Below are positions 43,300-52,461 of a DNA stretch of 64,000 bases, one piece after another. The position numbers and the translations under genes were made by a program. This DNA is from Paenibacillus sp. MSJ-34. Lineage in GTDB: Bacteria; Bacillota; Bacilli; Paenibacillales; Paenibacillaceae. The stretch is taken from contig NZ_JAHLPR010000026.1 of the NCBI RefSeq assembly GCF_018918005.1, forward strand, positions 27,935-91,934, written 5' to 3'. How positions within the stretch are numbered: the stretch's first letter is position 1; each line of letters begins with the position of its first letter. Under the pieces are notes generated by a model. The model was not told the origin of the DNA and ran no database searches. It was given only the letters and a program-made list of their open reading frames with translations.

Positions 43300-43308
43300 T
43301 ATCTTATG
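43300..43308 (-). promoter_or_regulatory. Possible mother-cell sigma (CATANNNTA) -10 element
   Basis: Read on the minus strand, CATAAGATA matches the CATANNNTA -10 of sigma K, and would start transcription about 23 nt before the DUF1259 start codon. A second match, CATAGTTTA, lies at 43336-43344. The -35 is not convincing. Confidence 0.35.
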
Positions 43309-43523
43309 ACTAGCAAGGGAATGTTGACTGTATATTAAACTATGAAAAGGCTACTCTAGAAAATTCCGCTAAAGAGAGATAGCTATTGTCCCAACTCGTA
43401 TTTTCGTTAACGAAAGGAAAAGCGCGTCCATCGCGAGACGGGGGAGGGGGGCGTAGCAATATCCCTCTAACCTTGGTACAATGTAATTGTTGTATTTCTA
43501 GTGAAAGAAGGGGGTGAATGCTA

Positions 43524-43901
43524 TTGTTCGAGATTCAAGATATCCTCGTCCATGATTTGATGCTGTATCTGCTTTCGATCGGGTTCATATGCTCGTTTAC
43601 TTGCGCTTATGCGGCTCATCTGCATCGATCGGCCGGAGATCAGTTATTTCCCGCGCTTCGCGACGGAGCCCTGCCCCTTGCGCAGCCGAAGCGAACGGCG
43701 GGGCGGATTGAAATTCACCGCTGGCTGACCAGAAGAGTGAAGAGAAAGGAAGCGCCGGATGACGATTCTGGAGAGTGCCTTCCCTCGTTTGGAATAGCGA
43801 ATCTATCCGAACGAGGAGGACTACTATGGGGAAGAGCAGAGCATTCGCCTTCTGTAAGAAATATATGCCGTTTGCGGCTATCGCCGCCTTGCTTCTGGTA
43901 A
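43524..43901 (+). CDS. Hypothetical small membrane protein overlapping yidC start
   Basis: About 125 aa from TTG 43524, 6 nt after AAGGGGGTGA. The N-terminal 35 residues form one likely membrane helix (LMLYLLSIGFICSFTCAYAA), followed by a charged segment rich in Arg. The frame runs 76 bp into yidC, which is odd; either the C-terminal part is spurious because of a frameshift or the overlap is real. No family recognised. Confidence 0.4.
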   Translation: MFEIQDILVHDLMLYLLSIGFICSFTCAYAAHLHRSAGDQLFPALRDGALPLAQPKRTAGRIEIHRWLTRRVKRKEAPDDDSGECLPSFGIANLSERGGLLWGRAEHSPSVRNICRLRLSPPCFW

Positions 43902-44644
43902 GCGGATGCGGAACAAACGGCACGAACGCGGCTATTGATGCCAATACGCCAGGCTTCTTTAATCATTACATCGTTTATCCTTTCACCTATTTGATTCAGC
44001 GCTTCGCCATTTTTTTCGCTGGAAACTACGGTGTGGCGTTGATTTTGCTAACGCTGCTGGTCAGGCTTGTCCTGCTGCCGCTCATGATGAGACAATATCG
44101 CAACCAGCATCGAATGAAGCAGAAGATGAATGTCCTTCAACCGGAGCTGAAGTCGCTTCAGGACAAGTATAAAGACAAGAACGATACGGAATCCAAGGCC
44201 AAGCTGCAGCAAGAGACGCTGCAATTGTATCAAAAGCATCAGGTGAATCCGCTTGCGGTCGGATGTTTGCCGATGCTGATTCAAATCCCGATTTTGTCCG
44301 GACTGTATTATGCGATTAAAGGGACTCCGGAACTAGCGGATCACTCGTTCTTATGGTTTCAGCTGGGACGACCGGACGCCGTACTGCCGTTGATCGCGGC
44401 GGTCATTTATTTCGTACAATATAAAGTATCCCAGATCGATACCGACCCCGCGCAGCAAAAGCAATTTGCTTTCATCGGCTACTTGTCGCCGATCATGATG
44501 GCCGTCTTTTCTTTTACCGCTCCGGCCGCCGTGCCGTTATACTGGGTGATCGGAGGAATGTTCGTCATTCTGCAAACGTTGCTCGCCAAAAAAATGTACC
44601 ATACGAACCCTGTCGATCAAAAAGGATTAGATCATAAAAATTAA
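43826..44644 (+). CDS. yidC: YidC/OxaA-type membrane protein insertase, lipoprotein form
   Basis: 272 aa from ATG 43826 with GAGGAGG upstream. Signal with LLVSGCG lipid Cys, then the five-helix insertase core: GVALILLTLLVRLVLLPLMM contains the groove Arg, LAVGCLPMLIQIPILSGLYYAI and FTAPAAVPLYWVIGGMFVILQ follow. It inserts proteins into the membrane. Spore-formers usually have two (SpoIIIJ and YqjG). Not next to rpmH/rnpA here, so this is probably the second copy. Ends at a bidirectional terminator. Confidence 0.93.
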   Translation: MGKSRAFAFCKKYMPFAAIAALLLVSGCGTNGTNAAIDANTPGFFNHYIVYPFTYLIQRFAIFFAGNYGVALILLTLLVRLVLLPLMMRQYRNQHRMKQKMNVLQPELKSLQDKYKDKNDTESKAKLQQETLQLYQKHQVNPLAVGCLPMLIQIPILSGLYYAIKGTPELADHSFLWFQLGRPDAVLPLIAAVIYFVQYKVSQIDTDPAQQKQFAFIGYLSPIMMAVFSFTAPAAVPLYWVIGGMFVILQTLLAKKMYHTNPVDQKGLDHKN

Positions 44645-44646
44645 CG

Positions 44647-44688
44647 AAAAAGGACCGATCTGCTAATCAACGCAGGTCGGTCCTTTTT
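44647..44688. terminator. Bidirectional terminator between yidC and MFS gene
   Basis: AAAAAGGACCGATCTGC and GCAGGTCGGTCCTTTTT pair (one wobble) across an 8-nt loop; runs of A and T flank both ends. Confidence 0.85.
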
Positions 44689-44701
44689 GCAGGAGCTACT
44701 T

Positions 44702-45904
44702 CTATGATTGTAAGCTTTCCGCCATTTGCTTCTCTTTCCACATCAACGTAATGCCGAGGCCGATCGCCATAATGACGGCAGCGAAAAGATAAGGGTAGTT
44801 AATGTTGATGTCAAACAAGATGCCGCCCATCGCCGGTCCGACGACATTGCCTAGACTCGTATACGTGGAATTCATTCCTGCGACAAATCCTTGTTCTTTC
44901 CCGGCAGCCTTCGATAAAAATGACGTCAATGCCGGGCGAAGCAAATCAAATGCGAGGAAGATGAAGCATGTTACGGCCAGTACCAGCCAAAAACCGGAGA
45001 TGAAGACGGACGCCACTGCCAATATTGCTCCTACAATTAAACATAATTGGATCAGTTTCTTTTCGCCGAGCATTTCCACCATTTTACCGAATAGAAATAT
45101 TTGTACAACGACGCCGAAGATGGAGCTAATCGTTATAATGGTTGCAATGTCCTTCGGTGTGAAGCCGAATTTATGATCGGAAAACAGGCTGAAAATGGTT
45201 TCGTACGCCGATAATCCGAAAGCAAGCACAAATACGATGATAAAAGCGATAAAGTAAAGCGGTTGAAGCGATCTTTTTAAATCGCCGATAAAGTTCGTTT
45301 TCATCGCATTTGCGGCAATTTCAGCAAGCTGATCTTTGCTTAGCGGCTCTTTCAAAATAAATATGGACGAGACGCATGCCAAAAAGGCGATGGCCGCCGC
45401 AAAGAAGAAAGGCATGCGAACACCGAATTCGGCAATAAAACCGCCGATGCCGGGACCGATGATGAAGCCGGTACTAATCGCGGCGGAAATATAGCCCATC
45501 GCTTTCGGCCTTTCCTCAATCGTTGTAATATCCGCCACATAGGCGGTAACGGCCGGCATAATGAAAGCTGCGCTAATTCCTCCCAGAATTCTGGCTATAT
45601 ACAGCACCCATACATTCGTACCAACGCCAAAAATAAGCTCGGAAGCGCCAAATAAAAATAGGCCGATAATAATCATTTTCTTTCTGCCGTAACGGTCGAC
45701 CCAACGCCCGGCGATCGGCGACATCAGCAGCTGAGACACCGCAAAGACGGCGACGAGATAGCCCATCGTTTTTCCCGACAAATGCATAATATTCATAAAA
45801 GACGGCATAATGGGGATGATCAGACCGATGCCTAGAAATGCAATGAAAATATTGCTTAGTAGAATAAGTAAGACAGCTTTTTGTTCTTTGATTGTTTTCT
45901 TCAT
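44702..45904 (-). CDS. MFS multidrug exporter (NorA/Blt-like)
   Basis: 400 aa with twelve membrane segments. Motif A GRWVDRYGRKKMIIIG and motif C GPGIGGFIAEFG of DHA1 drug/H+ antiporters, like NorA, Blt and Bmr. It is downstream of the TetR gene in the same direction with a 25-bp gap, so the pair is a regulator-exporter operon. Substrate unknown. Confidence 0.88.
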   Translation of the reverse strand: MKKTIKEQKAVLLILLSNIFIAFLGIGLIIPIMPSFMNIMHLSGKTMGYLVAVFAVSQLLMSPIAGRWVDRYGRKKMIIIGLFLFGASELIFGVGTNVWVLYIARILGGISAAFIMPAVTAYVADITTIEERPKAMGYISAAISTGFIIGPGIGGFIAEFGVRMPFFFAAAIAFLACVSSIFILKEPLSKDQLAEIAANAMKTNFIGDLKRSLQPLYFIAFIIVFVLAFGLSAYETIFSLFSDHKFGFTPKDIATIITISSIFGVVVQIFLFGKMVEMLGEKKLIQLCLIVGAILAVASVFISGFWLVLAVTCFIFLAFDLLRPALTSFLSKAAGKEQGFVAGMNSTYTSLGNVVGPAMGGILFDININYPYLFAAVIMAIGLGITLMWKEKQMAESLQS

Positions 45905-45929
45905 AGATCAACATCTCTTTCTGTACAAA

Positions 45930-46511
45930 TCACGAGTATGATATTCCTCTCCAAAATACGGACCAAGAGGCTTCTAATTTATGATGCAGCCGTTTCTCAT
46001 CGTCTCCGTATACAAGCTCCAGCATGATGGAATCGACTACCCCTAGAAAGGCGAGGGTGGGCGTTTGCGCCGCAACGCCGAATATCGCTTTGGCATCGAT
46101 CCATTCCTGGAATTTGCTTTCCAGTACGGCCTGAACCTTCGCATCGATATCGATAACTTCCTCTCCGATCGCTTTCGCAAGATGTGCCGGCGGGAAAAAA
46201 GACATCCGCAGCCAAAACTTCAACTGCTCATTTTTTTGGAATAGATCGATGATCAATTGCAAAAAACCGTATAAATGTTGCTCGGGATGTTGCGAATCGA
46301 CTTGACTGAAATATTGCAGCTTGGAATTTAATTCAGCCTCTTTCGCATCGCGCAGCACCTGCAAAAAAAGATCGTCCTTGCCTTTGAAATGGGCGTATAT
46401 GGATTGTTTCTTCATTCCGACTTCTTCGGCTATTTGAGAGAGGGAGGCTCCTTCATAACCATGAATAGTAAAATATTTGAGCGCAGCCTCTTTAATTTCA
46501 TCGCTTTTCAA
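45930..46511 (-). CDS. TetR family regulator of the exporter
   Basis: 193 aa. N-terminal TetR helix-turn-helix IKEAALKYFTIHGYEGASLS, then EEVGMKKQSIYAHFKGKDDLF. C-terminal ligand domain helical. Upstream palindrome ACGAACGTTCGT is a probable operator overlapping its own promoter. It controls itself and the downstream MFS gene. Confidence 0.9.
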   Translation of the reverse strand: MKSDEIKEAALKYFTIHGYEGASLSQIAEEVGMKKQSIYAHFKGKDDLFLQVLRDAKEAELNSKLQYFSQVDSQHPEQHLYGFLQLIIDLFQKNEQLKFWLRMSFFPPAHLAKAIGEEVIDIDAKVQAVLESKFQEWIDAKAIFGVAAQTPTLAFLGVVDSIMLELVYGDDEKRLHHKLEASWSVFWRGISYS

Positions 46512-46533
46512 AAATAACGACCCCCTAATTTTA

Positions 46534-46545
46534 ACGAACGTTCGT
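46534..46545 (-). promoter_or_regulatory. TetR-type operator
   Basis: ACGAACGTTCGT is a perfect 12-bp palindrome 22 bp upstream of the tetR start codon. AcrR-like regulators commonly bind GAACG-rich palindromes of this kind. Confidence 0.6.
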
Positions 46546-46688
46546 CAGTTTATCGTAACAAATACGTCAAATGAAAGCAAGCGGAAAATCGGAGATGAAG
46601 GTACGTTGCGGAAAATTTGGAACGATGCAATGATAGATAAGATGATGCGCTGCCGTAATGGCGTTTTTTGATATCAAAAGAAGAAAAT

Positions 46689-46712
46689 AGGCGCCGCATC
46701 GTACCGGCGCCT
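46689..46712 (-). terminator. Terminator of the mtl-pts operon
   Basis: AGGCGCCG and CGGCGCCT form a GC-rich stem with an 8-nt loop just after ptsH; on the minus strand a T-rich tract follows. Confidence 0.7.
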
Positions 46713-46718
46713 TAAAAC

Positions 46719-46979
46719 TTATTCGTGAATTTGCGTCAACAATTTGCCGAGCGCTTCGAGCGCTTCCTCCTCTTGCTCGCCGTCGATCTCGAGCGTTACT
46801 TCTTCATTCGCGGCGATTCCTAGCGTCAGCATGCTTAAAGAGCTTTTGCCGTTTACCTGCTTGCCTTTGTTGATGACATTCACCTTGCAAGGAAAGGAGA
46901 GGGCTGTTTGTACGAAAGTTTTGATCGGACGGACATGAAAGCCCGTCGGATTGATCATCGTGAAAGTTTGTCGAACCAT
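46719..46979 (-). CDS. ptsH: HPr-like phosphocarrier protein
   Basis: 86 aa. His15 in TGFHVRP is the phosphorylation site (usual form GIHARPA) and Ser46 in NGKSSLSMLTLGI is the position phosphorylated by HPr kinase. The surroundings of both differ from canonical HPr, suggesting a paralogue serving this operon. Its ATG shares a base with the ptsI stop (TAATG). Passes phosphate from enzyme I to the mannitol EIIA. Confidence 0.9.
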   Translation of the reverse strand: MVRQTFTMINPTGFHVRPIKTFVQTALSFPCKVNVINKGKQVNGKSSLSMLTLGIAANEEVTLEIDGEQEEEALEALGKLLTQIHE

Positions 46980-48706
46980 TATGTGGTCACCCCGTTTCTA
47001 ATCGTTTCTACATATTGCGCAATTTCCTTTGAGCTGCGCATGCCGAGCGCCCGGTTCGCATGATCGGACCATTCCGCTTGGCTTAGCCGGCCGATCAGTT
47101 CCCGCGAGGAGAGGATCGAACCCGCACTCATGCTGAACTCATGCAGGCCGAGGCCGAGCAAAAGCGGTATCGCGGTTGAATCGCCCGCCATCTCGCCGCA
47201 CATGCCGACCCGCTTGCCTTCCTTCGCCGCGGCTTGGATCACAAGATGAATTAAGCGCAGCAGGGAGGGGTGCCAAGGCTGATATAGATAAGCGACAGTC
47301 TCGTTCATGCGGTCGGCCGCCATCGTATATTGTATCAAATCATTCGTGCCGATACTGAAAAAATCGACCTCAGGGGCGAACAAATCGGCGGATATGGCGG
47401 CGGCCGGAATTTCGACCATCATGCCGACTTCAATCGTATCCGACACTTCCACGCCTTCGGCAAGAAGCTTCCGGCGCTCCTCGTCAAGCAGCCGCTTGGC
47501 TTCCAGAAGTTCCTCGAGTACTGCGATCATCGGGAACATAATTTTCAAATTGCCGTACCTGCTAGCGCGAAGCAGCGCCCGCAGCTGTGTGCGAAACAGG
47601 TCCTGCCGCTCCAGGCATAAGCGCAGCGCGCGCTGGCCGAGGAACGGGTTTGTTTCCTTCGGCAGTTCCATATACGGAAGGTCCTTATCGCCGCCGATGT
47701 CGAGCGTCCGGATGACGACCGGCTTCGGATTCATTTTCTCCAACGCATACTTATAGCTGGCAAATTGCTCTTCTTCCGAAGGCAAGGAACTGCGGCCCAT
47801 ATAGAGGAATTCGGTGCGGAAGAGCCCGATTCCTTCGGCGCCGTTGTCGATCGCCCGCTGAATGTCTTCGAGCTTCCCGATATTGGCCGCGAGCTCTACC
47901 TGTTTGCCATCCTTCGAAAGGGTAGGCCGATTCTTCAGCTTCTCCAATTCGGATCGGCGAAGGTCGTCCGTTCGCTTCTTTTCCCGGTATTGTTCGAGCA
48001 CTTCGGCGGCAGGATCCGCAATGACGATGCCTTCATTCGCGTCCATGACAACGACGGCACGCTCCGGAATGGCGCGAACGGAAGCGCCGGCGCCGACAAT
48101 AGCCGGAATTTCCAAAGACCGGGCCATAATGGCGGCATGGGACGTACGGCTGCCAACTTCCGTAATAAAGCCGCGAACGACGTTTAGATTAAGCTGAGCC
48201 GTATCCGAAGGCGTCAAATCTCTCGCGATAATAATGCATTCCTCCGATAGATTTGCAAGATCCGTATGCGGAACGCCGCGCAAATGGCTCATAATGCGGC
48301 CGGATACATCTTCGATATCTGCCGCGCGGCCGCGCAGCAACTCGTCTTCCATCGACTGCAGCAACTCTATGAAAGATTGCGCTACTTCATACAGAGCGAA
48401 CTCGGCGCTAACGCATTCGCCTTCGATTTTCTCGATGATCGCATCGACAAGGTCCGGATCCTCCAATATCATCAGATGGCCTTCGAAAATTTCCGCCTTC
48501 TCGGCGCCTAGCTTCGCTTCGGCGGCAGCCCGGACCGCTTCGATTTCCCCTTGCGCGACGGCGATGGCTTCGCGAAATCGGCCAACTTCCCGCGCTGCGT
48601 CGGTTATCGTTCTCTTCTCCGGAACGTACCGCTCGGACGAGAGGAAGCAGGCGCGGGCGATCGCGATTCCCGGCGACGCTCCAATGCCTTGTAATGATTG
48701 TTTCAT
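46979..48706 (-). CDS. ptsI: PTS enzyme I
   Basis: 575 aa. Active-site His in EVGSRTSHAAIMARSLEIPA (near residue 190), TEFLYMGR, FPMIAVLEELLEAK and the PEP-site MCGEMAGD are all standard. Autophosphorylates from phosphoenolpyruvate and passes phosphate to HPr. Gene order ptsI then ptsH is the reverse of the usual housekeeping ptsHI, and it sits inside the mannitol operon 21 bp after mtlD. Confidence 0.95.
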   Translation of the reverse strand: MKQSLQGIGASPGIAIARACFLSSERYVPEKRTITDAAREVGRFREAIAVAQGEIEAVRAAAEAKLGAEKAEIFEGHLMILEDPDLVDAIIEKIEGECVSAEFALYEVAQSFIELLQSMEDELLRGRAADIEDVSGRIMSHLRGVPHTDLANLSEECIIIARDLTPSDTAQLNLNVVRGFITEVGSRTSHAAIMARSLEIPAIVGAGASVRAIPERAVVVMDANEGIVIADPAAEVLEQYREKKRTDDLRRSELEKLKNRPTLSKDGKQVELAANIGKLEDIQRAIDNGAEGIGLFRTEFLYMGRSSLPSEEEQFASYKYALEKMNPKPVVIRTLDIGGDKDLPYMELPKETNPFLGQRALRLCLERQDLFRTQLRALLRASRYGNLKIMFPMIAVLEELLEAKRLLDEERRKLLAEGVEVSDTIEVGMMVEIPAAAISADLFAPEVDFFSIGTNDLIQYTMAADRMNETVAYLYQPWHPSLLRLIHLVIQAAAKEGKRVGMCGEMAGDSTAIPLLLGLGLHEFSMSAGSILSSRELIGRLSQAEWSDHANRALGMRSSKEIAQYVETIRNGVTT

Positions 48707-48727
48707 CGTTCGATCATTCCTTTCCGT

Positions 48728-49888
48728 TTACGAATGAAGCCGTCCCAGCTTCTCGTATTGGTCCTCGATTTGCCGATGCAGAGGATTCGAAACGCTGAGG
48801 CCCGTATATTTCGTTATCGCTTGCCGTACGCCAAGCTCTTGAATCGTTTGCTGCATTTCCGCCGCTTCCGGGTCGTCCGCAGGATCGAAGCGAAGAGCGG
48901 CTGCCATCGCGGAGGCGAGATATGCGACATCTACTCCGCATTTCTGCGCCAGCAGGGCAGGGCGGACGAGACGGTCGTTCGGCGAGAGCTTGCGGATCGG
49001 AGATCGCCCGACGCGCACGACTTCATCGATCAGATAAGGGTTTACAAAGCGATGCAGAATGGTTTTGATATATGCGGCATGCGCCGCCTCATCGAAATGA
49101 TAAGTTTGAATAAGTGCCGTTCCCGATTCATGCAAGGCTCCTCTAACTTCGGTAACAATGGACGGATCTTTCATCGCTTCCTGTATTGTCGTATAACCTT
49201 TCAAATAAGCGTGATAGGCGGCGCAACAATGTCCCGTATTAACGGTAAACAGCTTGCGTTCGATATAGGGCTCAAGCCGGTCGACATAATGAACGCCGGC
49301 GATTTCCCGGTGTCCCGGCAGAACGGCGGAGCGGTCTACGGTCCATTCGTAGAACGGCTCGACCGTAACGAGCAGCGGGTCTTCATGCTGCTGAACGGGG
49401 ACGATGCGATCCACGGCCGCATCCGGAAATGCGACAACCTCTTTGGCTTTCGCCTTCGCTTCCGCAGGAAGATGCTCTTCTACGAGCCGCTTCAGCGTCG
49501 TGCTGCCGCCAAGCGCATTCTCGCATGCGATGATGTGCAAAGGCTGCGTGCGTTTGCTTCCGGCGAGCCGCAGCTCAATTCCTTTGGCAATTGCGCCCGC
49601 TATATGCTTCAATACCGAGACGCCGACTGCCGTCGTGACGAGATCGGCATCGGCAATCGCTTCGGCGACGGACGGAATATTGTTGCCGTTAATGGCGGCA
49701 ATATGCTCGACGAGGTAAGTGTCGGCCTGTTCGTTAGCCAGCTTGACGGTATATTGCCCTTTCTCCTGCAGGAGAGATACGAGGGCGTCATTGACGTCCA
49801 CGAATGAGATCTCGTATCCCGATTGATGAAGGAGAAGACCGATGAACCCTCGACCTATATTCCCGGCTCCGAAATGAACGGCCCTCAT
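48728..49888 (-). CDS. mtlD: Mannitol-1-phosphate 5-dehydrogenase
   Basis: 386 aa. N-terminal Rossmann AVHFGAGNIGRGFIGLLL and later NTGHCCAAYHAYLKGY, with the catalytic Lys-containing family layout of long-chain polyol dehydrogenases. Oxidises mannitol-1-phosphate to fructose-6-phosphate. Start overlaps the mtlF stop by 4 bp. Normal length for MtlD. Confidence 0.95.
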   Translation of the reverse strand: MRAVHFGAGNIGRGFIGLLLHQSGYEISFVDVNDALVSLLQEKGQYTVKLANEQADTYLVEHIAAINGNNIPSVAEAIADADLVTTAVGVSVLKHIAGAIAKGIELRLAGSKRTQPLHIIACENALGGSTTLKRLVEEHLPAEAKAKAKEVVAFPDAAVDRIVPVQQHEDPLLVTVEPFYEWTVDRSAVLPGHREIAGVHYVDRLEPYIERKLFTVNTGHCCAAYHAYLKGYTTIQEAMKDPSIVTEVRGALHESGTALIQTYHFDEAAHAAYIKTILHRFVNPYLIDEVVRVGRSPIRKLSPNDRLVRPALLAQKCGVDVAYLASAMAAALRFDPADDPEAAEMQQTIQELGVRQAITKYTGLSVSNPLHRQIEDQYEKLGRLHS

Positions 49889-50322
49889 CCTTGCATCCCC
49901 TCTGCGAAAATCGAGATAAGCTCTTCCTCCGTAGAAGCGTTCATAATTCGCTCCATATCTTCTTCTTCGGATACAAGCATAGCGACATTCGTCAAAATAT
50001 TCAAATGATCGTCTCCGACCGCCGCCAAACCGATAATAAGCCGGGCGGGCTCGTCGCCGCCGAACTCGACGCCGTCCGGCACGACGAGAATCGCAAGGCC
50101 GGTCGAACGGATCATCGCCTTGGAATCGTTAGTGCCGTGCGGCATGGCGAGGCCGCCGCCGATGTAGGTGGATAGAGCTTCTTCGCGCTCGATCATTTTA
50201 TCGATATATTCCGCAGGCACATGTCCTGCATCGACAAGCAGTTGTCCGGCCAAACGGATCGCTTCGTATTTATCCTTCACGTTCACATTCAGTCTAATCG
50301 TTTCTTTGGCTAACATCGTCAT
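49885..50322 (-). CDS. mtlF: PTS mannitol-specific enzyme IIA
   Basis: 145 aa. MTMLAKETIRLNVNVKDKYE start and GLAMPHGTNDSKAMI with the phospho-His (near residue 61) are the EIIA-Mtl/Fru signature. Passes phosphate from HPr to the EIIB domain of MtlA. Three bp after mtlR, coupled to mtlD. Confidence 0.95.
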   Translation of the reverse strand: MTMLAKETIRLNVNVKDKYEAIRLAGQLLVDAGHVPAEYIDKMIEREEALSTYIGGGLAMPHGTNDSKAMIRSTGLAILVVPDGVEFGGDEPARLIIGLAAVGDDHLNILTNVAMLVSEEEDMERIMNASTEEELISIFAEGMQG

Positions 50323-50325
50323 GGT

Positions 50326-52398
50326 TTAATCTCTCCAGTCCAATTTTGTTTTTATATATAGCTCCAGCTTGTGGGAGATGAATGCTTTGATGCTTGACGT
50401 ATCGCCGCTTGTCAGCGCCTCAACCGTGTCGGGCAGCAGCAGCATTGCGCTAATTTCGCTTAGAATCTCGAGAGCGTATTTGCCCGGATTTAACGGCCCG
50501 AGCATCATGAGAATCTGTCTGGCGGCCGACGATCCGTCTTCGCTCATCAGAAGAGGCTCGTTATAGCGGTACAGCGCCAGGAGCGGATCCCGTATCCATT
50601 CGCTCCGGGTATGAATAAGCGCCAATTCCGTGTCCGGGATAACTAAGCTTCCTTGCCGCTCTCTGGCGAGCAGTTGAGCCGCGATCTTATCGCCGTTCTC
50701 CGAAGTATCCTGCCGGCCGAGCAGCGCGATCATCTCCGGCAGCAGGCTCTCCAGCTTCGTCTCGTCCCGTTTCACAGTCAAATCGTGGACGCGGAACCCA
50801 TCCAGAAGCCGCAAAATCTCCGCGCTGTACAACTGCAGCAGCATGAGGCGGTCGAGCGGCGTTTGCTCGCCCGTGTCCCCTTCGCCGTTGTCCGCCGGAG
50901 CAAGCTTCTTGAGCGTCGTTCCTTCGATATGGGAACGAAGCTTGCTCGTTTCTTCCCGGGTGAGAAGGGGGCTAAGCTTAATGTATTGATCCGGTTCCAA
51001 CGGCAGATCGACGGTCGAAACGATCAAATCGTATTGGCTTGAAGGCAGTCTCGCCGCTTCATACCAGCTGTAATGTCCGATCAGTTCGATCTGGGGCAAT
51101 TCCTTCGCAATGCGGACGGCGAGCAGCTTGGAGGAGCCGATTCCGCTCGTACAGACGAGAACCGCGCGAATTTTTCTCGGAAATTGCTTTAATCTTTCCA
51201 AGGCGGCGCCGAAATGCATAACGATATAGCCGATCTCCTCGTCGGGCACTTCGAGATGATGCACGAGTTCATTGACGCCCTGGCGAACGATCGAGAATAA
51301 ACGTCCGTAATCCTTCTTGATCGGCACCAGCATCGGATTGCGTATCGCAATGCCGTCGCGAATGCGCTGGAAGGCCGGCTTGATATGCTGAATCAGCCCT
51401 TCGGCCAGCGACCTGTCCTGCAGCAAGGGCATATGGATTCGCTCTTGCACATAACGGATCAGCAAAGTCACGGTCTCGATCACGGGCATATCGCCCTGAT
51501 AGATCAGAAGAGCATCGTCCGGTTCTTCCGCCTGAGCGATCAGGCTTGCGAAATATTGCTTCTCTTCCTCCGGAAGCTGCAGCATCAATGCCGCAAGCAG
51601 CCGGTTCAAAAAGCGGTCATCGCGGGGAGCGTCTCCAATGTCGCTTCCCGAGGCAATCAGATAGCCGCGCCCGATGCGGGTGAGCGCCACCGAAAGCTTG
51701 ATAAGCAGCCTGGTATAAGCGGATTCGGATAAAGTGCTTCGCCACTCGTCATTCAGCTCCCACAAAGCTTGTTCCAGCTTCATGAAACTTGCTTTGCCGA
51801 CCATACGCAAAAGCTCTGCCGTAACCGGATGGACAACCGTTTGATCCTTGAATTGTCCGAACACATCCGAATCGTCCAAATAATTGTGTGCAAGCAAGCT
51901 GATCAGGCTGCGCTTAGCCGTCTCGGGTCCGGTTATTTCGACGCCGTAGCCTCTTCTTCGGACAAGAATCAAGCCTTGTTTCGCAATCATCTCTTCCAGC
52001 TCATCCAGATCATGCGTCACGGTAGGCATCGTGACGCGCAGCCCGGCCGCCAGCGCAAACAGTTTCACCGGCTCGTCATGATCGAGCAGGCGGCAAAGAA
52101 TGAGAATTTTCCGCTCATCGGCCGAATATTCGAGCGGGTCGTTGCGGTTGATTTCCGCCTTGAAGCTGGCCAGCGACTCGGGATCGGCCTCGACTTTAAT
52201 GCCAAGTCCGGCGATTTTGTGAAGCTTGATACCGCCGGCTTCGAGCATGGGCTCAATCTCGAGCAGTTCGCGATGGATTGTCCTTGTGCTCGTGCCGACG
52301 ATAGCGGCAATGTCCGCCGCGGTAATTTCCTGTTTCCGATCAAGCAGCAGTTCTATAATGCGGCGCTGCCTCGTTGACGCTTTGATCGAGATCACCAC
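50326..52398 (-). CDS. mtlR: MtlR: PRD-containing mannitol operon activator
   Basis: About 690 aa. Two N-terminal HTH regions (RQRRIIELLLDRKQEITAAD; FALAAGLRVTMPTVTHDLDEL), two PRDs with regulatory His (LIQHIKPAF; IVMHFGAALER), an EIIB-Gat domain with Cys in VLVCTSGIGSSK, and a C-terminal EIIA-like domain with ALIHTRSEW. PTS phosphorylation at these sites tells MtlR whether mannitol is present. The start is unclear: GTG 52398 overlaps the ribosome site AAGGTGGTGA, so GTG 52395 or a codon slightly downstream may be used. Confidence 0.93.
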   Translation of the reverse strand: MVISIKASTRQRRIIELLLDRKQEITAADIAAIVGTSTRTIHRELLEIEPMLEAGGIKLHKIAGLGIKVEADPESLASFKAEINRNDPLEYSADERKILILCRLLDHDEPVKLFALAAGLRVTMPTVTHDLDELEEMIAKQGLILVRRRGYGVEITGPETAKRSLISLLAHNYLDDSDVFGQFKDQTVVHPVTAELLRMVGKASFMKLEQALWELNDEWRSTLSESAYTRLLIKLSVALTRIGRGYLIASGSDIGDAPRDDRFLNRLLAALMLQLPEEEKQYFASLIAQAEEPDDALLIYQGDMPVIETVTLLIRYVQERIHMPLLQDRSLAEGLIQHIKPAFQRIRDGIAIRNPMLVPIKKDYGRLFSIVRQGVNELVHHLEVPDEEIGYIVMHFGAALERLKQFPRKIRAVLVCTSGIGSSKLLAVRIAKELPQIELIGHYSWYEAARLPSSQYDLIVSTVDLPLEPDQYIKLSPLLTREETSKLRSHIEGTTLKKLAPADNGEGDTGEQTPLDRLMLLQLYSAEILRLLDGFRVHDLTVKRDETKLESLLPEMIALLGRQDTSENGDKIAAQLLARERQGSLVIPDTELALIHTRSEWIRDPLLALYRYNEPLLMSEDGSSAARQILMMLGPLNPGKYALEILSEISAMLLLPDTVEALTSGDTSSIKAFISHKLELYIKTKLDWRD

Positions 52399-52414
52399 CT
52401 TGACTAGAAATAAA

Positions 52415-52446
52415 CTTAACGCCGACAGATATCTGACAGCGTTAAG
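52415..52446 (-). terminator. Hairpin between mtlA and mtlR
   Basis: CTTAACGC and GCGTTAAG enclose an inner palindrome CAGATATCTG. On the minus strand the hairpin is followed by TTTATTTC. It may be a partial terminator or 3' stabiliser that lowers downstream gene expression relative to mtlA. Confidence 0.6.
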
Positions 52447-52461
52447 CAGGGCGTAAATAGA

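Noticed and set aside
48698..49807. Plus-strand open frame of about 369 codons over ptsI/mtlD
   Set aside because: Antisense to two well-defined PTS/mannitol genes; Arg/Phe-rich translation without motifs or ribosome site.
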